A DNA stretch of 64,000 nt, taken from NCBI GenBank assembly GCA_013180625.2, contig SNVD02013834.1, positions 20,305 to 84,304 on the forward strand. Reading direction: 5' to 3'. The stretch's first letter is position 1. Every line of letters begins with the position of its first letter. Source of the stretch: Boswellia sacra. Its lineage: Eukaryota; Streptophyta; Magnoliopsida; Sapindales; Burseraceae. Positions 11,810-22,776 of the stretch are shown here, in pieces. The notes under the pieces are model-generated. The model had not been told where the DNA came from. It saw nothing but the letters and a program-made list of their open reading frames with translations, and ran no database searches. Position numbers and translations under genes: made by a program.

Positions 11810-12252
11810 TAGGGATGACAAAATGATCCGCCGGGTCCGGGGTCCCGTTGTGACCCGTTCTTTAGGATAGGGTCTTGACCCTTTTTTTTATTTAGGGGCG
11901 GGTCTGAGTCTTAAAATATGCTACCCCGTTTGGGGCGGGTCCCAGCCCGGGTCCAGCCGTTAGCCCCGTTTGACCCGCCCCGCCCCGTACAGTATAAGGG
12001 TGCTCCAGCGACGCGGCATAGCACCTCCGCAGCTCTAGCGTTGTAGCACCTCCGCAGCTCCAGCTCGCCTCCACGGTGCCAGCACCCCAACCTCCTCTCT
12101 CTCGATTAATCAAGCAATTACTTGCCAATCTTGTTTGCCTAACTCGCTTTCATCTTCTCCCCTGGTTCTGTTAGTGTTCTAGGCTTTGAAATGGTTGTTG
12201 CTTTCATATCTTGGATTCAAGGTACTTTTTGTTTACTGTGATTTTTTGTCCA

Positions 12253-12257
12253 CGTTA
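12253..12257. repeat. Solo-LTR target duplication, left copy
   Basis: CGTTA directly before the LTR start TGTAACACCC; repeated at 16044-16048. Confidence 0.8.
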
Positions 12258-14544
12258 TGTAACACCCTAAAGTTTACTAATGATTATGATATTTTTATGT
12301 TACTATATATGTATATGTGTGTTGGGTATAGGTGTTGTTGTAATAAATAAGGATTGGGGGAGGTGATTAAAAGAATTAAGGAAATGAGGGGCTGAATTGT
12401 GTTTTTCCTTTATGTTATCTATATAAACCCCCTTAGACTCTAGAAAGAATCATATTTCTTCCCCCTTTCTCTTTGAAAGTCCAGCACCCTCTCTCCCTCT
12501 TTTTTCCCTCAATTTTTCCATGGAATCAAGAAGAGAAGAAGGAAACAAGAGGCCAAGATGTAAGGATTCACCTCTCTCTTTCTAGATCTAGCCATACCCA
12601 TACAATTAAGTGATGGTTTATTGTTGTTTGTGATATTTCATGTTAGGCATATGCTGTAAATGGCTAGAAAAACATGAATTAGAGTGAATTATGGAAGAAT
12701 TTAAAGATTTGATGATGCTAGGAAGCTAGAAGTAAAGTACGAGTATAAATCCTGTAGAGTTGTTTTTCTGAATAGTGTTAAGTCCGAAAATTCTTATAAA
12801 TTCCATGGTTGTTTGCTGACTCTGAAATTTTTATATAATAAACTAGACACCTCAAGGAGTTTATATAATTTTGAAACACTTGAAAATTCGTAGTGTGTGA
12901 ATTGTTATGAATTTTTGAAATTCTGGTTTGAAATTGTGAATTCCCCTGTTTTAAAACAGGGCAGGGGGAATGAACTCGATTTGAGAGGGAAAATCTTGGT
13001 AAAATTTCATGATTTTTAATACACAAACCCTTGGGTATGTTTTGTGTTAGACTGTAAATTTTCATGGTTTTTGGAGTTGTGTATGAATTGTTGTGATTTT
13101 TCAAATCTGGACTTAAAAAACTGTAAATGTTAAGTTCCTGAACAGAGTATGTGAAATAAATTCCCTCTGATTGCCTTAGACTCCTTAGAAAATCATGATT
13201 TGGTGGAATAACTCTTATATGTGTATTGTTTTAGACTGGAAATTTCGGTAGAGATTTGATTATTGTAGAATTTTATAAAATTCTTCAAAGTTGTACTGTT
13301 CAGTGGAGAGGTCTGCAGACAGATTTGCTGTGTGAATGAAATTAAGGATTTTCAAGGGGAATATGACCTTATTTTGACTCAATAAAATTCATAGACTATA
13401 ATATGTATGTCTATTTGAGTTCTATGAAGTTTGGTGATGATTGGAAATGAATAACCTCTTATTATATTAATCCAACCAATATGTGTGTGTGATAGAGTTT
13501 AATAAATGATGTTATTGGTTGGTTGAATTGTTGTTAACCTATAAGGGATTTAATGACTTCTAAATGGACACTAATCAGTGTGTCATGACTATGGCAATGG
13601 TTACCAGAGAGGAAGGAGAAGAAGAAGAGATGAACTTTAAACAACTGCTTATCAAGAAATACATGAAAACAAAATTAAGAGGCGAGGCTAACCAGGTAAG
13701 TAACTAGACCTTTCTGATGACACAATAGATGTTAACTTTTAATGAAATGTGTTTAAAAATTGTGTTTGTGAATATATGTGAAATGCATTGATGGATTATG
13801 GATGGGGCCATGAATACATGGACCTTGATATGGGAAATGATTTGATTGGGATTTATAGTGATTTATGAAATGTGTGATTTCACACATTTTGATGTGTATG
13901 TGATTGACATGTTGGTGTAACTTCTATGTGTGTGAGATATAGAGATGTGAATGTGTCCTCATATATGTGAATTTGTTGTGATATGGCTTAAATAACATTG
14001 CCAATGAAATGATGTGTGCATATGAAAAATGAAATACATGCCAAACGTTCTAGGATACTAATTTCTCATATGAGATGGCATGATAAATGAATGTCTATGA
14101 CATACCATGTGTATTAGAGTTCCATGAATATGTATGAATGGAAAATGAATGAGACAAGCTATACATGGACATAGTTGTACAACGATATGATTGAAATACA
14201 AGAGTAATGAAAGGGTTGGCACGAGTAAAGAAGTCATTGGGGCTTCTATGTGTGTAAAAATAATGCAAATGTGTGGATGGTGTACATCCATAAGTGTATA
14301 TGAGATATGTAGGCTTATTGTATTTATGAATGTATATGTGATTAATGAGAAGCCTATGTAGAACCTCAATTATGATAGTGAACTGCGATATTGTGATGTG
14401 TGAAGGCATGCATCACTGTGTGATGTGTTATGAATTTGAAATTACATGCCAAGCCCATTGGAAAATATTGAATGTCAAATGTGAAATGTGATACCGTTAA
14501 ATGCTAGTATTATGGTGAATGAATTGTGATATGTTGTGATTGGG

Positions 14545-14650
14545 TTAGAAGCTTGATATAAAGCTTCATTTATGTGACTGAAGTGTGAAATGTGATATGT
14601 GAGTGAAAGCTTCATATAGAGCTTCACTTATGTGACTGAATATGAAAACT
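14545..14650. repeat. Short tandem duplication in the solo LTR
   Basis: Two copies of a unit containing AAGCTTCAYWTATGTGACTG followed by GATATGTGAGTG. Confidence 0.6.
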
Positions 14651-14691
14651 GATATGTGAGTGGCATGCCATAACTTAGGATATTTGGCTCT

Positions 14692-15085
14692 CATGGCTTG
14701 AGGGGAGGTTTGGACCATGTGTTTCTCTAGACGAGATTCGGTAGCATGGGCTCGGTATCACCCGGATTGTCAGACTAGCCTCGAGCTATTTCAAGTGTAG
14801 CATCTGAATGTATCCATACTGTTATGTACTCCATGGCTTGAGGGGAGGTCTGGACCATGTGTTTCTCTAGATGAGATTCAGCAGCATGGGCCTGGTATCA
14901 CCCGGATTGTCAGACTAGCCTTGAGCTATTTCATGGGTAGGCCTTTAAATGTATCTGTACTGTTTCGTATCCCCATGGCTTGAGGGGAGGTCTAGACCAT
15001 GTGTTTCTCTAGACGAGATTCGGTAGCATGGGCCCGGTATCACCCGGATTGTCAGACTAGCCTTGAGCTGATTCATGGGTAGGCC
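14692..15085. repeat. Three tandem copies of a ~141-bp repeat
   Basis: Units start at CATGGCTTGAGGGGAGGT at 14692, 14832 and 14974. Each carries GGTATCACCCGGATTGTCAG and TGAGCTATTTCA-like text, with small differences. Confidence 0.85.
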
Positions 15086-16043
15086 TATATATGGGAACTG
15101 ACTTGAAATGAAAAGTCCTACCTTGATTAGAGAGCACTGTTCCTAAGTGTCTGTGACTGTACTGTGGAAGCTTCTGAAATTAGGTGAAATGGATATCCAT
15201 ATGAACATTGTAGCTAGCTTGTGGAAACTCATGTGTGAATGTTTTATGTGTTTATGGAAGCACATGAGGATGTGGTAGACTTGTGAAAAGTTTATTTGTA
15301 AATGAGACATTGTATATAAATGGGTATATGTATGGGTGTATGTGATGAGCTTTGACATGGAAAAGCCATGTTTCACCCATAGACAGGTATTTATGGAATT
15401 AGAAATATGACTGGATAAGAGAGTAATTGATCTAGGAAATTGGCCAATGGTACAGGGTTGGCGCAGGAGGCCATTAAATGGTGCAGGAGTGCATCTTTAA
15501 CGGATCTAAAGAGGTATAAGCAGAGAATTGGCGTCGCTGCGCCATACCTTTCGCGCTAGAGCACCACTTGTACCGACTCAAGTAAGAGAGAATAGAGAGT
15601 TGACGCATACGTGCCTTTCCGTTGGCTCAAGAGCGTGAAACTGAAATTTGCAACGGATTGGAAATCAGAAACTTGGCGTCGCCATGCCAATTTCCTCGCA
15701 CAGGGACGCGATCTTTGAATAGTAAAATCAATTTTCTGACTTTCTTAGTAGGGCACTGGTGGCTTGTATACCAAGAAATAAACAGTAATCGGTGATTTAT
15801 GGAATAAGTATTGAATAGTAGTCATATTTTGAAATGGTTATCCCATTTATTGTTTTATTTTGAGTGTTACGCCAGTTTTATAATTCTAGCTGCTTACTGA
15901 GTTTCATACTCACTAGTCTGTTGTGTACCTTAGGTATTCGATCAGTTAAAGATTAAGGAAGGATTTCGGCATAGCGATGACTGTGTTCCCTTGGTAAGCC
16001 CTTATCCGCTGCAGTATTACTATGTTGGATACAGGGTGTGACA

Positions 16044-16048
16044 CGTTA
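16044..16048. repeat. Solo-LTR target duplication, right copy
   Basis: CGTTA directly after the LTR end GGGTGTGACA; matches 12253-12257. Confidence 0.8.
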
Positions 16049-16758
16049 TGTTTGATTTTTGGGCTTGTTATGGTTTCTATGCTGGTTTGCTCTTATTGGT
16101 TTGCTCCTTATGTTTGCCGAGTGCTTACTTTATTTGGTTTTTGTGTTGTTATCCTAAAGTTCCATACTTGGGTTTGCACCTGGTGTGGGTAAAGATGATG
16201 GCTTTGGTATTTTGGTTCGTGTTTGGTGTATGAGTTCACTATTTTGAGTGTCTCCATGGTGTTTGCAAAGTTTTTTTTTTTCCTTTGAATTTTACCTTTC
16301 AGATTGAAGATTTTGATTGTTTGTGTTTAAATCATTTAGGAAGGGAATTTGCAATGCAATTGTATTTCTTGCATGGTGTGGTAGTCTATACCAATTCATA
16401 ACGATTTTGATAGTAAAGTTAATATTACCCTTTATTGCATTTGGGTGAGTAGTGTTAGCAAACATAATGCCGACTAGATTTGGTGGGGGTTCAAAACAAT
16501 TAAACATTATCTAGAAAAGTGTAATATAACATTAAGGGTTTTTAGGTAGTTGTATAAAAAAAATTATGCTGGAGTTGGAAATGCAAAAGTGTAACTGTTA
16601 CAGGGGCAGGGTGGGGCGGGTCTGGGTCCGCTCATTTATTTTTTGCCCCACCCTGCCCCACCCCTTTAAGGGGCAATGGGGCGGGGCGGGGCAAAAAATA
16701 AATGAGCGGGGCGGGCCTGGGTAGTAGCTGCCCCAAACCCGCCCCATTGCCAACCCTA

Positions 16759-16766
16759 ACCATATT
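16759..16766. repeat. hAT target-site duplication, right copy
   Basis: ACCATATT, identical to 11802-11809. Confidence 0.85.
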
Positions 16767-17086
16767 TTCATTTGGTTCTTGCTCTCAACCTCCAGCTCTC
16801 TTTTTCTCCCCATAGTTTTGCCAATAAATCGAGGAAGAAGAAGGAAGTAACAGGTAGGGAAGAGGTAAGGCTTAATTCCTCCAATTTCTTATATTTTCCA
16901 TGAAGTTTTGAATAAATTTAGCGTGTTATAGCATAAGTTATGGTATTTTTGTGTTGTGCATTACCTGAAACTTATTAGCAACATAATTTATGATGAATTA
17001 CAAAAGATTTAAGAAGTTTGGATGATGATAGGAAGTTAGAAATTATGATTAAGAAATCCTACGAGGCTCTATATTGTGCAGTGGTT
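16767..17086 (+). repeat. Outer LTR fragment of family X, right part
   Basis: It continues the fragment at 11601-11801 past the hAT insertion. Phrases such as GGATGATGATAGGAAGTTAG also occur in the copy at 49073, with a near-match (GATGATGCTAGGAAGCTAG) in the solo LTR near 12710. Only the 5' portion of the LTR is present. Confidence 0.55.
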
Positions 17087-17712
17087 GTCACACCTCTAAA
17101 ATCACTCATTCAAAGTTTAGCAAACAATAGTCTCATTACGAAAAATCACAGTAATTTAACAAAATTCAACTTTCATTTCTTTAGAAACAAAGTTCTATGT
17201 CACAATCACTGTATATCAAATTATATATATATTTTGAAACATAGAAAATGACCTATCAAAAGACAAAGACAAAATAAATAAGGCTGCAGCGGCCCTGTGG
17301 TTGTTAAGGGAACTCTATCATTTCTACCCAAAAATCCTCCAACAGTCTTCAAAACTAGTGGTCACCTGAGGTACACAATAAATTTAGCGAGTAAAACTCA
17401 GTAAGTAAGCCATTTCAAAATGCTACAGTCATTAATCAACCAAAAATTGAGTTACTATGCTATTACTGATAATTTCTTAGGGTACAAGCAATAATAACTT
17501 GTATTAGAAGACAAAACACAGAAATTATTGTTCATAACACAGAAATTACTGTTCATACACTGCTATGCAAAGAAAGTGGAGCGGGAGCGCCAACTTTCTG
17601 ACTGGGCTAAATTTGGACAACTAAATTGTGCTCCTGCGCAATAGAGATGGCGCAGCTGCGCCAATTTTCTGTTTGGCCTATCTTGGTTAGCTCATTTCCT
17701 TCACTTATATGT
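17087..17712 (-). repeat. Reverse-oriented LTR remnant related to family X
   Basis: Read on the minus strand, it ends TTTAGAGGTGTGACA at 17087 and contains a GCTTACTTACTGAG ... TTGTGTACCT ... GAGTTCCCTT series. This parallels the 3' end of the solo LTR (15895-16043: GCTTACTGAG, TTGTGTACCT, GTGTTCCCTT). It butts directly against the kinase relic at 17713. Confidence 0.55.
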
Positions 17713-18187
17713 ATATCAGAAAAGAGTGGTGTATACAGCTATGGAGTGGCCCTGCTTGAGATTGTTGGTGGCAGGAGGAGGTTATTATCCGAGGGATGAT
17801 TCAGAGAAAGCTCATTTTCCATCTTATGCATTCAAGATGTTGGAAAACTGAGAGAAATCATTGACCCCAAGCTAGACATCAATGCAAAAGACGAGAGTTG
17901 TCAATGCAATTAAAGTTGCATTGTGGTGCATACAAGAGGACATGCATTTGAGACCACCTATGACTAAAGTTGTCCAAATGCTTGAAGGTAGCTCTGATGT
18001 TCCACTGCCCCCAATCCCTTGTTCTCAGGCATACACAAGTTTTATTAAGTGGAGCAATGAAGAGGATACTTCCTCAACTCTAATGGATGACAGTAATGGT
18101 GGAATTTGTCACTGGTTCAACTATCAGGCCCGAGATGATGCTCATTTGTTTAAGACTGATGGAGATATACCCCTGAGTTTTCTATGA
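17713..18187 (+). pseudogene. C-terminal kinase fragment of a lectin receptor kinase
   Basis: The frame opens ISEKSGVYSYGVALLEIVGG, matching PISEKSDVYGYGMVLLEIIGG of the intact kinase (kinase subdomains IX-X). It continues to VPLPPIP and SFIKWSNEEDTSSTL, matching the intact C-terminus. One-base indels, including a missing base at the ERVV equivalent near 17895, break it. Everything upstream of kinase subdomain IX is gone, replaced by an LTR remnant. It lies opposite to the intact gene. Confidence 0.8.
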
Positions 18188-18560
18188 ATCATTATGAGGC
18201 ATGAAAATTGCTAGTTTTCTGCAATTTGTTCTTATGTAATAAAGTTGAATCTCAATAAATTGCTTTAGCAAATAGAAGTTTATTCTCACCTTTTGTGAAA
18301 TATCTGTCCGCAATATCTTTAGAGTGTATTCGAGTTTTACTTTGGAGAGAGATTGATTGTTCCTGCTTTGACTGCATGATGAAACTCAGATATGGCCATT
18401 CTTTTTTCCTAGTATTATGTACAAGTAACTTGGAACACTCGCCAGATTTGTGAGGAAAACTTTTTGACATATCTGTTTACATTTAAATTTCATATACTGC
18501 ATTTCTTTTCCTCTTTTAGTCATGCATTTTCAGCAAGCAACAGAAATCCCAGGAAACGGA
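18188..18560 (+). repeat. 3' flank of the plus-strand kinase relic
   Basis: Its reverse complement resembles 19940-20160 and 9255-9480, for example TTTCGAC/TCGAAAA-type text around a lost coding end, GAGAGACTGA-like and CATGAGTT-like phrases. It is thus the third copy of the kinase 3' flank, here in inverted orientation. Confidence 0.55.
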
Positions 18561-18811
18561 AAATTAATTAAGGTATTGCTGCTTTAAAAGTCCCTCTGTT
18601 TCTGTATAAGCAATGCATTTCATAATGCTATAGTATCAATATGCTGACTTGGTCGAAAGATTTTGTGTTCGAATACAAATTCTTTCTTGAAAATCCTTGG
18701 CAAAGAGATGCAAAACCGTCGATCTTTATTCAAGTTCACCTAGCTCTTAAGTATAAGCTAATCGTGACGAATGAAAGCTAGTAGGTTGTGAACTATTTGA
18801 GCCATCAGAAC

Positions 18812-19410
18812 CTAAAATGGCAACCAGGTAGAATTTTTCCCTGGATAGTAGGAAAAGATTAATTGGAAAAGCAATGTGTTATTCTTGTTATAGAATTTCC
18901 GTGGACCAGCCACGAGATGCAGAGTAGACCATGCCACCGAGTTTGCTAATGGTTTTATGCATTTCATTTGCCAACGACTTATAGATTTGTTGAGTTTTAT
19001 ACCCTCCATACAAGACCAAATTGCTAGACTGATTTCCAGAGAGGCACTCAAGTTGCTATTTCTGAGAGAAGTTCTAATTTTCATTCCAGCCAAAAACTCC
19101 TGGCCGGGTAAAAGGATATCAGTTGGATGGCTAAAACTATGCCAAAGAATATCTCCAGTTTCCCCAAGCAATGCCAAGTTGCCTCAGTCCCGCAGTTCCA
19201 TGGATGTAACTTTCTGTCCAGATATATTCATGGACCAAACTACAACATTTCCCTTCATCAAATAAATATTCCACTTCTATCAAACACAAACTTATGAGTA
19301 TATCTAACCAACGAGAGTCTTTATTAGCAGTCCAAACTACTCTCATATAATTTCCAACGTGAACAATTGCTAGTAGAAATAATTGAACATCTGGGAAACG
19401 GCCATCCACA
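18812..19410 (-). pseudogene. Lectin-domain fragment of a receptor kinase, broken
   Basis: On the minus strand the text resembles residues about 68-250 of the intact kinase: VVWTANKDSRW (GLWTASRALLV), GDILWHSFSHPTDILLPGQ (GSILWQSFSYPTDTLLPGQ) and FYNKNNTLLFQLIF (FYDQNNNLLWQFLF). Frame changes separate these pieces and no EGF, PAN or kinase part follows. It lies in the same orientation as the intact gene, just downstream of it, and faces the plus-strand relic at 17713-18187 end to end. Confidence 0.75.
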
Positions 19411-20343
19411 TTATTGAAATAAAAAATTAATTAACAAGTTTTCTTATCAATTTTCAACTTTTTTTTTTCAGATATATATACTTATAAGGTAGATGTTCAA
19501 AGCACTCCATTGAATGCATATAATCTTGAAATATTATCAAAACAAGTCAATCTAGATGATGTGAGCCTGGACCATCATAGGTTATGATATCATTATGCTG
19601 TATAGGTGTTGGATTTTTCTAATAGTTGACGACTTATTAGCTTTCTTTTGTTAAAAATGAATGAATCCTAATTAGCTTAGAAATATGAAGCTGAAGTCAA
19701 ATCAAGATCAATGATTATGCATCTTTTTATCAAGGATTGACCAAATGATTTTCTTCTGCTTTCTTAAGGATTCAATCATAAATTTTTTTCAATCAATTCA
19801 GCATTGATACTATGCCATTAGAAAAATGCATTGCTTATACAGAAACAGGGGAACTTTCAGAGCAGCAGATAATAAACTTTCAGTTTCCCGTAATTTCTTT
19901 TACTTGCTGAAAAGGCTTTGCTAAAAGAAATAAAATTATTCAACAAATGAAATTTAAATTTAACCAGATTCCGACACAGATAAGTCGAAAAGTTTTTTGT
20001 CCCAGATCCGGCAAATGTTCCAAATTACTCCCGAGTAAGACTAGGAAAAAAGAATGCCCATGCATGAGTTCCATCATTGAGTCAAATCAGGAACGATCAG
20101 TCTCTCTCAAAAGTAAAAATATATCTGTAAAGATACTGCGTTGTGGAACTTCAGAAAAGTTATGAATAATTTCCATAGTGCTAAAGCAATCCATTGAGAT
20201 TCAACTTAAAAGTACAAAGAACAAATTACAGAAAACTAGCGACTCTCATGCTTCATAGAAACTACAGTAAAACTTCTTACAGCTGATAAATTGAAAATTC
20301 ACAACTCAGAGATACATCTCCATCAGTCCAGAAAAATTGAGCA
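19411..20343. other. 3' flank of the intact receptor kinase
   Basis: No gene. The part 19705-20325 is the reference copy of the flank duplicated at 8995-9665. Poly(A) signals on the minus strand are likely in the first few hundred bases below 20343, but I cannot choose one. Confidence 0.5.
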
Positions 20344-22776
20344 TCATCTTGGGCCTGATAGTTGAACCACTGACAAAATTCCACCGTTATTATCACCAAG
20401 TAGAGTTGAGGAAGAATCCCCTTCATTGCTCCACTTAATAGAACTTGTGTATGCCGGAGAACTCAATAGAGAAGGAGTTGGGGGCAGGGGAACATCACAG
20501 CTACCTTCTAGCATTTGGAGAACTTTAGTCATAGGTGGTCTCAAATGCATCTCTTCTTGAATGCACCATAATGCAACTTTAATTGCGGTGACTACTCTCT
20601 CATCATCTTCATCGATGTCTAGCTTAGGATCAACGATTTCTCTTACCTTTCCTTCTTCCAACATCTTAGAGGCATAAGAAGGAAGATGAACTTTCTTTGA
20701 ATCATCCTGATCCGGGTCATAACACCTCCTGCCACCAATGATCTCAAGCAAGACCATTCCATAGCCGTATACATCACTCTTCTCAGAAATAGGGTTGTTT
20801 CTTATCCATTCTGGTGCAAGGTACCCCCTTGTACCCCTCATTGTTGTGTATGCACGGCTCTCCTCATGAGTCATCAGCTTAGCCAAACCGAAGTCCGCAA
20901 CTTTGGCAGTGAAATTTTCATCCAGAAGAATATTTTCAGGTTTAATGTCACAGTGGACAATCTTCACTTCACATTCTGAGTGGAGATAAGCTAATCCCTT
21001 TGCTGTGCCCAATGCAATATTGAATCTTTTATTCCAACTCAACAACTCACTTTCCTCTTCAGCCTTGAAAATCCATTTGTCTAGAGACCCATTTCCCAGG
21101 TACTCATAAGCAAGAAGTCTATAAGCTCCCTCAATGCAGAAGCCTCTGAGTTTGACCAGATGGAGATGATGAACATTACCAATTGTTCTAACCTCGGTTC
21201 CAAATTGCTTCTTCCCCTGCCCAATCGCCTCCAATTTTTTAACAGCCAATTTAGTACCGTCCGGTAGCTCACCAAGATAGACTGAGCCAAACCCTCCTTG
21301 GCCAATCTTTGTAGAGAAACTTTTAGTAGCTCGAGAAAGATCATTATAAGTGAAGCGAGCAGGCATACCAGGCAAATCGTCCAATAAAAAATCCTCTTCC
21401 AAGTTTTCCTGAGAAAAATTCATTGATCTCTTCTTTCTGTGATACCAAAGTCCAACATAGCATAGACCAGCAATCACCAATATGCTTGCAACAACTATGA
21501 CCACAGTTAATAATAGGGTCTTTTTCCCTCCATTGCTTCTTTCGCCACCATTTCCCCTGTAGATCTTCATATATGAAACATAACCGCTAGAATTCTGCTG
21601 AGAGCGTTGCAAATTGCCTATTTGGTCAAACAGAAAGCAACTTTTTGTGCTATTTTCGAAGAAAAGCACAGTGCAGGGGCAGTTACTAAGGCAAGCTTCT
21701 TTGCAAGCATCAAGATCGTACCTTGGGAATGGTGTAACAAAATTAAGTGCAAAATAGTCAAGTGATGCTCCGACATAGAAAAGCTCTGCTGAACCTTTGG
21801 AACTTTCATTACATGTAGAAGCAATTGGCGGCTTGCAGTTGAATTGAGACTGCAGAGATTCAGGGCACCTACAAAAACCTTCAAACTCACAAAAATAATA
21901 TGGGTCACAGCGCTGAGGAGTATCGCATGAATTTTGTGGTATCACAACTTTTTTGCGAGTAACTGCATCTCCACTTTGAAGAAGAGAAAATGTGATTACC
22001 CCTTCATCGTCTAACATGAGAGCCCAGGTACCATTTCCATCGGTATTTTCGGAGAAGAGGAATTGCCAAAGCAAGTTATTATTCTGATCATAGAAATTCC
22101 AGGCATCCGCCACCAGAGATGCGGTGTGAGCCTTGCCACTGACACTGCTATTGGTTTTTCGGCTATCATTTGCCAAAGACCAATAAGTTTGTGGATTTTG
22201 ATAGCCTGCATACAGGACCAAATCACCAGACTTGAATTCAAGATAAAATCTCAAACGATCTTTGTTTGGACGACTTGCAAGTGTCATTCCTTCCGAGAAA
22301 TTTTGACCAGGTAAGAGGGTATCAGTTGGGTAGCTAAAACTCTGCCAAAGAATACTTCCATCATCGGCAAGCAACACCAGGTTGCCTGTATCCCTCAATT
22401 CCATGGATGCAACTTTTTTTCCCGAAGCATGCGGGGACCAAACTACATCATTTCCCATTTTCATGGAAACATTTCCGTTTTGGTCAAAAACAAACTTATC
22501 AGAATCGTCAACCAAAAGGGCTCTACTCGCAGTCCAAAGTCCTCTTCCACTGGTAATGTGTCTGAGAAGCAGCAAACGTTGTGTAATATTACGAGAACGA
22601 TAAAAGCCAAGACCGAAAACCGAGTTGTTAGATAACAGGAAATCGCTTTCGTTCCATTCACTCGTAGATGCTTCAAATCCAGGATATATCCGGCCAATAC
22701 GTTGAGAAACTACGTTACAGGTTTTCAACATAAGGAGACAGAAACACCAGATGCCACTATATTGGTACATACCCAT
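20344..22776 (-). CDS. G-type lectin S-receptor-like Ser/Thr kinase (SD2-5-like), intact
   Basis: A single 810-residue frame without introns. Seen in order: signal peptide (about 1-24); bulb-type lectin domain (about 30-165, with WQSFSYPTDTLLPGQ at 144-158); a cysteine-rich EGF-like stretch (283-314); a PAN/apple-like region (about 322-404); one membrane segment (420-443); kinase domain (about 485-760). The kinase has the GQGGFG loop (492-497), Lys513, catalytic HCDIKPEN (608-615), DFG (628-630) and APE (654-656). The HRD arginine is replaced by cysteine, so it is a non-RD kinase. Family knowledge: plasma-membrane receptor kinases linked to immunity and abiotic stress; the length fits SD2-5 (about 820). 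The first ATG (MGMYQ) gives the best signal peptide. The ligand is unknown. Confidence 0.95.
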   Translation of the reverse strand: MGMYQYSGIWCFCLLMLKTCNVVSQRIGRIYPGFEASTSEWNESDFLLSNNSVFGLGFYRSRNITQRLLLLRHITSGRGLWTASRALLVDDSDKFVFDQNGNVSMKMGNDVVWSPHASGKKVASMELRDTGNLVLLADDGSILWQSFSYPTDTLLPGQNFSEGMTLASRPNKDRLRFYLEFKSGDLVLYAGYQNPQTYWSLANDSRKTNSSVSGKAHTASLVADAWNFYDQNNNLLWQFLFSENTDGNGTWALMLDDEGVITFSLLQSGDAVTRKKVVIPQNSCDTPQRCDPYYFCEFEGFCRCPESLQSQFNCKPPIASTCNESSKGSAELFYVGASLDYFALNFVTPFPRYDLDACKEACLSNCPCTVLFFENSTKSCFLFDQIGNLQRSQQNSSGYVSYMKIYRGNGGERSNGGKKTLLLTVVIVVASILVIAGLCYVGLWYHRKKRSMNFSQENLEEDFLLDDLPGMPARFTYNDLSRATKSFSTKIGQGGFGSVYLGELPDGTKLAVKKLEAIGQGKKQFGTEVRTIGNVHHLHLVKLRGFCIEGAYRLLAYEYLGNGSLDKWIFKAEEESELLSWNKRFNIALGTAKGLAYLHSECEVKIVHCDIKPENILLDENFTAKVADFGLAKLMTHEESRAYTTMRGTRGYLAPEWIRNNPISEKSDVYGYGMVLLEIIGGRRCYDPDQDDSKKVHLPSYASKMLEEGKVREIVDPKLDIDEDDERVVTAIKVALWCIQEEMHLRPPMTKVLQMLEGSCDVPLPPTPSLLSSPAYTSSIKWSNEGDSSSTLLGDNNGGILSVVQLSGPR

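Larger units (their letters stand above)
12258..16043 (+). mobile_element. Solo LTR of family X (3.8 kb)
   Basis: It begins TGTAACACCC and ends GGGTGTGACA, has TG...CA ends, and is flanked on both sides by CGTTA. A TATA-like TATCTATATAAACCCC lies near 12416-12431. No gag or pol coding region is present, so recombination between two LTRs probably removed the internal part. The length is large for an LTR. Pieces of the same family recur at 11601, 16767, 17087 (reverse), 48626 and 59561. The lineage is not determined; Ty3/gypsy with long LTRs is likely. Confidence 0.75.
11810..16758. mobile_element. hAT-family non-autonomous element, interrupted by a solo LTR
   Basis: It starts TAGGGATGACAAAA and ends TTGCCAACCCTA, imperfect inverted ends of the plant hAT type. 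It is flanked by the exact 8-bp duplication ACCATATT. The subterminal parts (11820-11990 and 16610-16750) are rich in GGGGCGGG/CCCGCCCC blocks on both sides, often seen in such elements. Without the inserted LTR (12258-16043 plus one 5-bp duplication copy) it would be about 1.16 kb with no transposase, so it would need one from elsewhere. Confidence 0.85.

Noticed and set aside
11892..12128. GC-rich minus-strand frame
   Set aside because: It lies in the GGGGCGGG-rich subterminal part of the hAT element.
12778..15376. Minus-strand open frames of 77-108 codons in the solo LTR
   Set aside because: Low-complexity translations of noncoding LTR sequence, without motifs.
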